From positions 1 to 64,000 of the forward strand of contig CALEHY010000019.1 of assembly GCA_937876375.1 (NCBI GenBank): a stretch of DNA of 64,000 nucleotides. The letters run 5' to 3'. The notes under the pieces are model-generated. The model worked only from the letters and a program-made list of their open reading frames with translations, was not told where the DNA came from and ran no database searches. Within the stretch, counting starts at the first letter, position 1. Every line of letters begins with the position of its first letter. Position numbers and translations under genes: made by a program. Below, one piece after another: positions 59,763 to 64,000 of this stretch. The DNA comes from an uncultured Clostridia bacterium. Its GTDB lineage: Bacteria; Bacillota; Clostridia; Oscillospirales; Acutalibacteraceae.

Positions 59763-60425
59763 TTAAACATATTCTAATACTTCGATAATATCGTCGATGA
59801 CTGGTACGTCATCTCGTAGATCTTGGTCCTTGAACCATCCAAAGTTCATACGAATAGCTTTCATACCTGCACCGAGTGCACCCTGGATATCGTTAACTGG
59901 ATGGTCGCCAACATACGCACACTCCTCTGGTGCGATACCAAGCTTGTCTGCTGTGTAGGTGAACAGTGCTGGGTCTGGCTTGTGCACACCGACATCACCA
60001 CTGACTACCACGATATCACAATATGGACGAAGTCCACTAGTATCCATCTTATGATTTTGAAGATATGCTGGACCATTGGTGATAACACCAGTGGTGTAGC
60101 CTCTATCCTTTAGCTCCTTTAGTAGAGGAATAGAGTTGTCGAATATCACATTACAGTCACCAAAGGTGGTGTCGTAATGCTCTGCTAACTCCTCTGCTGG
60201 TGGAGCATCAACCCAACCCCACATATCGATAAGCGATGCATACCAGTCCACACGAACAACATAACCACCCTTACCAGTGATACGCATATCCTCTTTTCTT
60301 TTTTCAAGCTCGATAGGGTCAAGGTCTGGCAGATATTTTGCAAAAAAATTGTCCATATATCCCTCAAAAGCCAAGGTCCTATCCTGCAATGTTTCGTCAA
60401 AATCAAATAATACAGCTTTTATCAT
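59763..60425 (-). CDS. HAD-superfamily hydrolase (Gph/YjjG-like phosphatase)
   Basis: A 220-residue cytosolic phosphatase. HAD motif I is LFDFDETLQ (nucleophile and acid Asp; Glu in place of Gly is as in YjjG), motif II is GVITNGPA, motif III a Lys near VGVHKPDPALF and motif IV AYVGDHPVNDIQGA. The cap is of the helical C1 type. Substrate may be a nucleotide monophosphate or sugar phosphate. It overlaps ribF by 23 bases and is the last gene of the infB-rbfA-nrnA-truB-ribF operon, followed by a terminator repeat. Confidence 0.9.
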   Translation of the reverse strand: MIKAVLFDFDETLQDRTLAFEGYMDNFFAKYLPDLDPIELEKRKEDMRITGKGGYVVRVDWYASLIDMWGWVDAPPAEELAEHYDTTFGDCNVIFDNSIPLLKELKDRGYTTGVITNGPAYLQNHKMDTSGLRPYCDIVVVSGDVGVHKPDPALFTYTADKLGIAPEECAYVGDHPVNDIQGALGAGMKAIRMNFGWFKDQDLRDDVPVIDDIIEVLEYV

Positions 60426-61215
60426 AGTCCAACTGTTCTCTCAATCCATCAATATCGGAAAAGGTCTTTTCCTCTCTCATATATCGCACAAGCTCTATGC
60501 GTAGAGTCTTGCCGTACAAATCACCATCAAAGCCGAAAATATGTGTCTCACAAAGTGGCTCATCAACAATCCAAGTAGGACGAATACCGATATTGGTAAA
60601 CGCCTTGTACTCCACTCCATCGACAATCGCTCTGCTCTCATACACACCGAATTTTGGCACAATAAGACCATTTGGCAAATGCTGATTTGCTGTAGGAAAA
60701 TCGATAGTCCTGCCCCTTTGGTCGCCAGTGATGACCTCGCTCTCAAAGGTGAAATTGTAGCCAAGCATAGCGTTGGCGTTCTCGATATCACCATCGGCAA
60801 TGCATTTGCGAATACGAGTGGAGCTGATAGGCTCACCCTCATAGTCAAGATGCTCCAAGATACGCACCCAAATGTCCTTTTGCTCCAAAAATCCTCTCAA
60901 ATCAAGAGCAGACCACATAGCATTCTTGCCAAAACGGAAGTTAAAGCCACATAGCACCATTCCAGCATTAAATCTGCCGATAAGAATATCGTTAATGAAA
61001 TCCTCAGCAGACATATTCTTAAGTTCTTCAAAATCTGCGAACACAACAGTAGGATATCTCTCCTCAAAAATACTCTTTTGTAGGAGTGAAAATCGGTTGT
61101 TGACACAGTAGATGATAGCGTCGTCACCACCAGTACATACTGTACAATGGGCACGGTGCATACCATCAAAGTCACCGAGTGCTACTGATATTCGTTTCTT
61201 ATCTTTATTATCCAT
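60403..61215 (-). CDS. ribF: RibF-like riboflavin kinase / FAD synthetase, short form
   Basis: Makes FMN and FAD from riboflavin. At 270 residues it is about 35-40 shorter than usual, and the loss is in the N-terminal nucleotidyl-transferase part. That part has ALGDFDGMHRAHC (usual GxFDGxHxGH with the last Gly changed to Ala), CGFNFRFGKNAM and ISSTRIRKCIADGDIENANAMLG. The C-terminal kinase has TGDQRGRTIDFPTANQHLP, FTNIGIRPT, ETHIFGFDGDLYG and VRYMREEKTF. FAD synthetase activity may be weakened by the changes. Next to truB, as in many Firmicutes. Confidence 0.88.
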   Translation of the reverse strand: MDNKDKKRISVALGDFDGMHRAHCTVCTGGDDAIIYCVNNRFSLLQKSIFEERYPTVVFADFEELKNMSAEDFINDILIGRFNAGMVLCGFNFRFGKNAMWSALDLRGFLEQKDIWVRILEHLDYEGEPISSTRIRKCIADGDIENANAMLGYNFTFESEVITGDQRGRTIDFPTANQHLPNGLIVPKFGVYESRAIVDGVEYKAFTNIGIRPTWIVDEPLCETHIFGFDGDLYGKTLRIELVRYMREEKTFSDIDGLREQLDYDKSCII

Positions 61216-61216
61216 A

Positions 61217-62110
61217 CTAATCTCGTCTGGAAAGCAGACGCAACAGCTTTAGCTGTGCTCCGTCATTCTCTCCAAGTCCTAAAAATTGTCCCTCGCCATC
61301 ATACACGGCACATGGGATATTGATACCAGGGGCGTTCTTCACCCTGTCAATATCAAGCGCCCCACCATTGCAAAAGCGAACTGCTTGCTTTGGTGACACA
61401 AACACCCTCTTGTAATCACTAAACATTTCTTCAACGCTGTGCAAAACAGCACCAAAGTCGCCATCACTGTCCTTGATTGCTTGAAGCTCATCAATAGTGA
61501 CACAGTCATCAAGGCTAAAGCCCATAGCCCTAGTCCTGCAAAGCTCTGTCATAGTCGCACCACAGCCAAGCGCTCTGCCGATATCATCGATGAGCGAACG
61601 GATATATGTACCCTTTGAGCAGAGCACGTCGATGACATACTCATCACCAATCTGGTCGACTAGCTCTAGCGATTTTATTTCCACCTCACAAGCGTCACGC
61701 TCAATCTCCTTGCCCTGTCTGGCAAGGTCATAAAGCCTAACACCATCAACGCTCTTGGCGCTAAACATAGGTGGCATCTGCATAATTTTGCCAACAAATC
61801 GTGGCAATATATCAAGAATATCGTCCCTGTCAACATTGACCTCGTACTCACCAGTAATATTACCAGTGATATCGAGCGTGTCAGTCGTCTTGCCAAGCAC
61901 AAAATGGGCACGATAGCCCTTGTCACTATCTGGCAAAAAATTCAAAAATCTAGTAGCGCCACCAAGCATAATTGGTAGCACGCCGGTAGCCATAGGGTCG
62001 AGCGTGCCAGTATGACCAGCCTTCTTCTCCCTAGTGATGCCCCTAGTCTTTGCAACGACACCGAACGAGGTAATATCCTTGCCCTTGTTCACACAAATAA
62101 TGCCTGTCAT
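61217..62110 (-). CDS. truB: tRNA pseudouridine(55) synthase
   Basis: Makes pseudouridine 55 in the T-loop of tRNAs. Length 297. The catalytic Asp is in GHTGTLDPMATGVLPIMLG, followed by GYRAHFVLGKTTDTLD, MPPMFSAKSVDGVRLYDLARQG, CSKGTYIRSLIDDIGRALG, and a C-terminal PUA-like extension. It overlaps the nrnA stop by one base (TAATG) and is one base from ribF, in the classical order of this operon. Confidence 0.96.
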   Translation of the reverse strand: MTGIICVNKGKDITSFGVVAKTRGITREKKAGHTGTLDPMATGVLPIMLGGATRFLNFLPDSDKGYRAHFVLGKTTDTLDITGNITGEYEVNVDRDDILDILPRFVGKIMQMPPMFSAKSVDGVRLYDLARQGKEIERDACEVEIKSLELVDQIGDEYVIDVLCSKGTYIRSLIDDIGRALGCGATMTELCRTRAMGFSLDDCVTIDELQAIKDSDGDFGAVLHSVEEMFSDYKRVFVSPKQAVRFCNGGALDIDRVKNAPGINIPCAVYDGEGQFLGLGENDGAQLKLLRLLSRRD

Positions 62111-63057
62111 TACTTTAGTAATTCCTCACATTTTGCGACAAGTAGTCGCTTTGCCTCTTCAACACCACAGTCAAAACGACAAGCAGCAGCCTGCTTGTGG
62201 CCACCACCACCGAATGCACTAGCAAGCACTGATGCATCAACACTCTCGAATGTTCTAATCGAGCATTTGCAGGTCTTGTCCGGCTTTTCACGAATAGAAA
62301 GACCAATCTCAACACCCTCGATTTGACGAGTTAGTGGTGCGATAGCCTCTGTCTCCTGCTCATTTGAGCCAGTCCTTGCGTACATATCCTGTGTCACGGT
62401 AGCGACACAAATTCTGTCATTAGAATACAGCTCCATACCCTCGATAACAAGTCGCTCTAGTGCAGCATAAGTTCTTGTCTTGGTCTCAAACATAATACGG
62501 TTGATAGTACCATTGTCAACACCAAGGTCGATTAGCTCTGCTGCAGCACGATATGTGTTAGAGGTGGTGCTAGAATATCTAAAACAGCCAGTATCAGTGG
62601 TGATACCCGTGTATAGGCATTCTGCAATTTTCTTGTCTATATCGATATGCATAGCCTTGATAACCTTTAGCACGACCTCACAAGCAGCAGCTGCATCAGC
62701 GTTTAGTAGCAAATTCTCTGCAAACTCGGTATTAGTACCATGATGGTCGATGCAAAGATTGATTTTGCCAGCATATTCGTCTGCCAAATCGCCAAGCAAA
62801 TTCTCTGTGGCAACGTCGACAGCAACGATATACTCTGGCTCAAAGCTTGGCATATCAAGGTCATCAAAGAGATAATTATATTTTGATTGAATAGGGTCGG
62901 CACAAAGAACTCTTGCTCTCTTGCCAATCTTAATAAGTGCTCTGCATAGTCCAAAGCCACAGCCCAATGTGTCACCATCTGGGTGAGCATGGGTCAAGAT
63001 AAGAATATTATCCTGTGACTTGAGAAGATGAGCACATTTTTCAACATTAATCTTCAT
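62110..63057 (-). CDS. nrnA: DHH/DHHA1 phosphoesterase, NrnA-like
   Basis: A 315-residue metal-dependent enzyme that degrades nanoRNA and dephosphorylates pAp. The DHH motifs are clear: LTHAHPDGDTLGCGFGL, VAVDVATENLLG, CIDHHGTNTEFAENLL and, in the DHHA1 domain, FGGGGHKQAAACRF for substrate binding. It overlaps rbfA by 11 bases and truB by one base. The place between rbfA and truB is the conserved Firmicutes arrangement. Confidence 0.95.
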   Translation of the reverse strand: MKINVEKCAHLLKSQDNILILTHAHPDGDTLGCGFGLCRALIKIGKRARVLCADPIQSKYNYLFDDLDMPSFEPEYIVAVDVATENLLGDLADEYAGKINLCIDHHGTNTEFAENLLLNADAAAACEVVLKVIKAMHIDIDKKIAECLYTGITTDTGCFRYSSTTSNTYRAAAELIDLGVDNGTINRIMFETKTRTYAALERLVIEGMELYSNDRICVATVTQDMYARTGSNEQETEAIAPLTRQIEGVEIGLSIREKPDKTCKCSIRTFESVDASVLASAFGGGGHKQAAACRFDCGVEEAKRLLVAKCEELLK

Positions 63058-63403
63058 CTTTAGTCTCTATACTTTTTAGCTTGTCAAAAAGCTCCATTCC
63101 TTTTTCGATAGAATCATCAGCGACAAATCTAAGCTCCGGTGTCTTGCGTAGCTTTAGGGATGAGCCAAGTCGACTACGGATAAAGCCCTGTGCAGCCTTT
63201 AGTCCCTTGACAGAAGCCTTGGCGTCCTCGATACCCTTTAGCGAGCTGATATATGCTGTGGCATAGCTAAGGTCGTTGCTAACGTCGACCTTAACCACAG
63301 TGAGCATACTACCGGACACACGAGGGTCCTTGACCTCTCGCAATATAGCGATAAGCTCACGCTTAACGTCCTCTGTAATTCTGTCTATTCTATATCCAGC
63401 CAT
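63047..63403 (-). CDS. rbfA: Ribosome-binding factor A
   Basis: A 118-residue KH-fold protein that helps mature the 30S subunit and cold adaptation. It shows RIDRITEDVKRELIAILREVKDPRV at the N-terminus (landmarks RITEDVKRELIAIL and VKDPRV), the DLSYATAYISSL strand, and RSRLGSSLKLRKTPELRF near the C-terminus, typical of the family. GAGG precedes the ATG. It follows infB, from which it is separated by an AGTTGCTAG-type inverted repeat. Confidence 0.95.
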   Translation of the reverse strand: MAGYRIDRITEDVKRELIAILREVKDPRVSGSMLTVVKVDVSNDLSYATAYISSLKGIEDAKASVKGLKAAQGFIRSRLGSSLKLRKTPELRFVADDSIEKGMELFDKLKSIETKDED

Positions 63404-63416
63404 AAAAACCTCATTT

Positions 63417-63512
63417 TAGTTGCTAGTTGTTAGTCGTTAGTTGCTAGTTTTTTGGATGAGCTCTGCTCATACTCGATTTAACTAGCAACTAGAAACTAGA
63501 AACTAACAACTA
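63417..63512. repeat. Inverted repeat between infB and rbfA
   Basis: TAGTTGCTAGTTGTTAG-type sequence (63417-63451) is mirrored by AACTAGCAACTAGAAACTAG and AACTAACAACTA (63480-63512), with inner hairpin GAGCTCTGCTC. It forms a long imperfect hairpin inside a conserved operon, and the infB stop codon (CTA on this strand, 63510-63512) lies in its last bases. It looks like a MITE-type or REP-type insertion. Confidence 0.75.
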
Positions 63513-64000
63513 ATCTCTATATTCCTCAACATAATATGCCTCTAGGATATCGCCCTGCTTGATATCGTCGAAGTCCTCAAGTGTGATACCACACTCGTAA
63601 CCTGATGATACCTCCTTAACCTCGTCCTTAAATCTCTTAAGGTTTGCGATACCACAATCAGCAACCTGCTTGCCGTCACGGATAACTCTTACCTTACCAG
63701 CACGACGAATTGTACCAGAGGTAACAAGTGAACCAGCAACTGTACCAGCAGATGAAATCTTGAACACCTCTCTGACCTCAACAGTACCAGTGTCAACGTC
63801 ACGATATTTTGGTGCTCTCATACCACGCATAGCGTTCTCGATATCCTCGATTGCATCGTAGATAATGTTGTATGTCTTAATCTCGATGCCATCACGGTCT
63901 GCATTATCCTTTGCAACTGGGTCAACGTCAACAGCGAAGCCAACGATGATAGCATTTGATGCAGATGCAAGCATAACATCGCTCTCATTGATTAGACCAA
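63510..64000 (-). CDS. infB: Translation initiation factor IF-2, C-terminal end only
   Basis: About 163 residues of the C-terminal part are visible and the frame is open to the window edge. Landmarks are IVGFAVDVDPVAKDNADRDGIEIKTYNIIYDAIEDI across domain 3 (seen as GFAVDVDP and IKTYNIIYDAIEDI), EVREVFKISSAGTVAG, SGTIRRAGKVRVIRDG and the fMet-tRNA-binding domain end SGYECGITLEDFDDIKQGDILEAY. IF-2 brings initiator tRNA to the ribosome. It leads into rbfA, nrnA, truB and ribF. Confidence 0.96.
   Translation of the reverse strand, partial: GLINESDVMLASASNAIIVGFAVDVDPVAKDNADRDGIEIKTYNIIYDAIEDIENAMRGMRAPKYRDVDTGTVEVREVFKISSAGTVAGSLVTSGTIRRAGKVRVIRDGKQVADCGIANLKRFKDEVKEVSSGYECGITLEDFDDIKQGDILEAYYVEEYRD

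Overview
The window looks like chromosome from a low-to-mid GC, Gram-positive gut anaerobe of the Clostridia, probably a Ruminococcaceae/Oscillospirales relative. Evidence: strong AGGAGG-type ribosome sites, TTGACA/TATAAT promoters with 17-base spacers, a single-chain clostridial PurL, rubrerythrin, NADP-glutamate dehydrogenase, and many large Sec-exported surface proteins (BspA-like leucine-rich repeats, Big_2, Fn3-like, Cys-rich repeats, dockerin-like tails). The assignment is inferred from gene content, not from a marker gene.

Layout. 1-4357: fructose PTS (fruK, and fruA cut by the window edge), split by an AT-rich phosphatase/methyltransferase pair and hairpin repeats. 4442-16049: four secreted proteins (a BspA-like/Cys-repeat/beta-helix protein; an operon of a 2179-residue Big_2 protein, an LRR protein and a GH18 lipoprotein). 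16337-17482: PAS-only protein. 17689-23127: purL, an ApgM-like mutase and a CsoR/FrmR-type metal sensor. 23176-25601: a secreted transcobalamin-like protein behind a cobalamin riboswitch and terminator. 25776-31725: TetR regulator; capsule-type tyrosine phosphorylation operon (PHP phosphatase, membrane Ig-like protein, two BY-kinases) with a divergent Ig-like membrane protein. 31765-33820: divergent gdhA and rubrerythrin. 34000-39190: divergent carbohydrate operons. 39288-42776: acetyltransferase and a SpoIIE/RsbU-like phosphatase. 43062-45728: secreted Cys-repeat/Fn3 protein. 45885-49897: GPH sugar symporter, GDPD, and an inserted AT-rich gene. 49972-53561: oxidoreductase, tRNA-Gln, GH89. 53649-57842: zinc ABC operon with two lipoproteins and a small Cys protein. 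58014-59546: secreted transglutaminase-like protein. 59763-64000: end of the infB-rbfA-nrnA-truB-ribF-HAD operon.

Most notable signals: (1) an adenosylcobalamin-type riboswitch directly controlling a secreted protein that combines a DUF4430/transcobalamin-type beta domain with an alpha/alpha-toroid, a candidate exported corrinoid binder; (2) a 21-base exact direct repeat of the GDPD 3' end that brackets a single AT-rich gene, a fossil of an insertion; (3) a duplicated tRNA-Gln 3' end bracketing about 165 bases that hold three strong stem-loops; (4) several families of intergenic hairpin repeats shared between distant sites; (5) several perfect dyads on promoters that look like operators.

Base composition is patchy. 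Regions 1951-3275, 48218-49905 and about 53640-59640 are visibly more AT-rich and use codons unlike the purL or infB operons, which suggests separate acquisition. Many gene starts were moved downstream of the longest possible reading frame because a clear ribosome site, a terminator or a promoter excludes the longer start.
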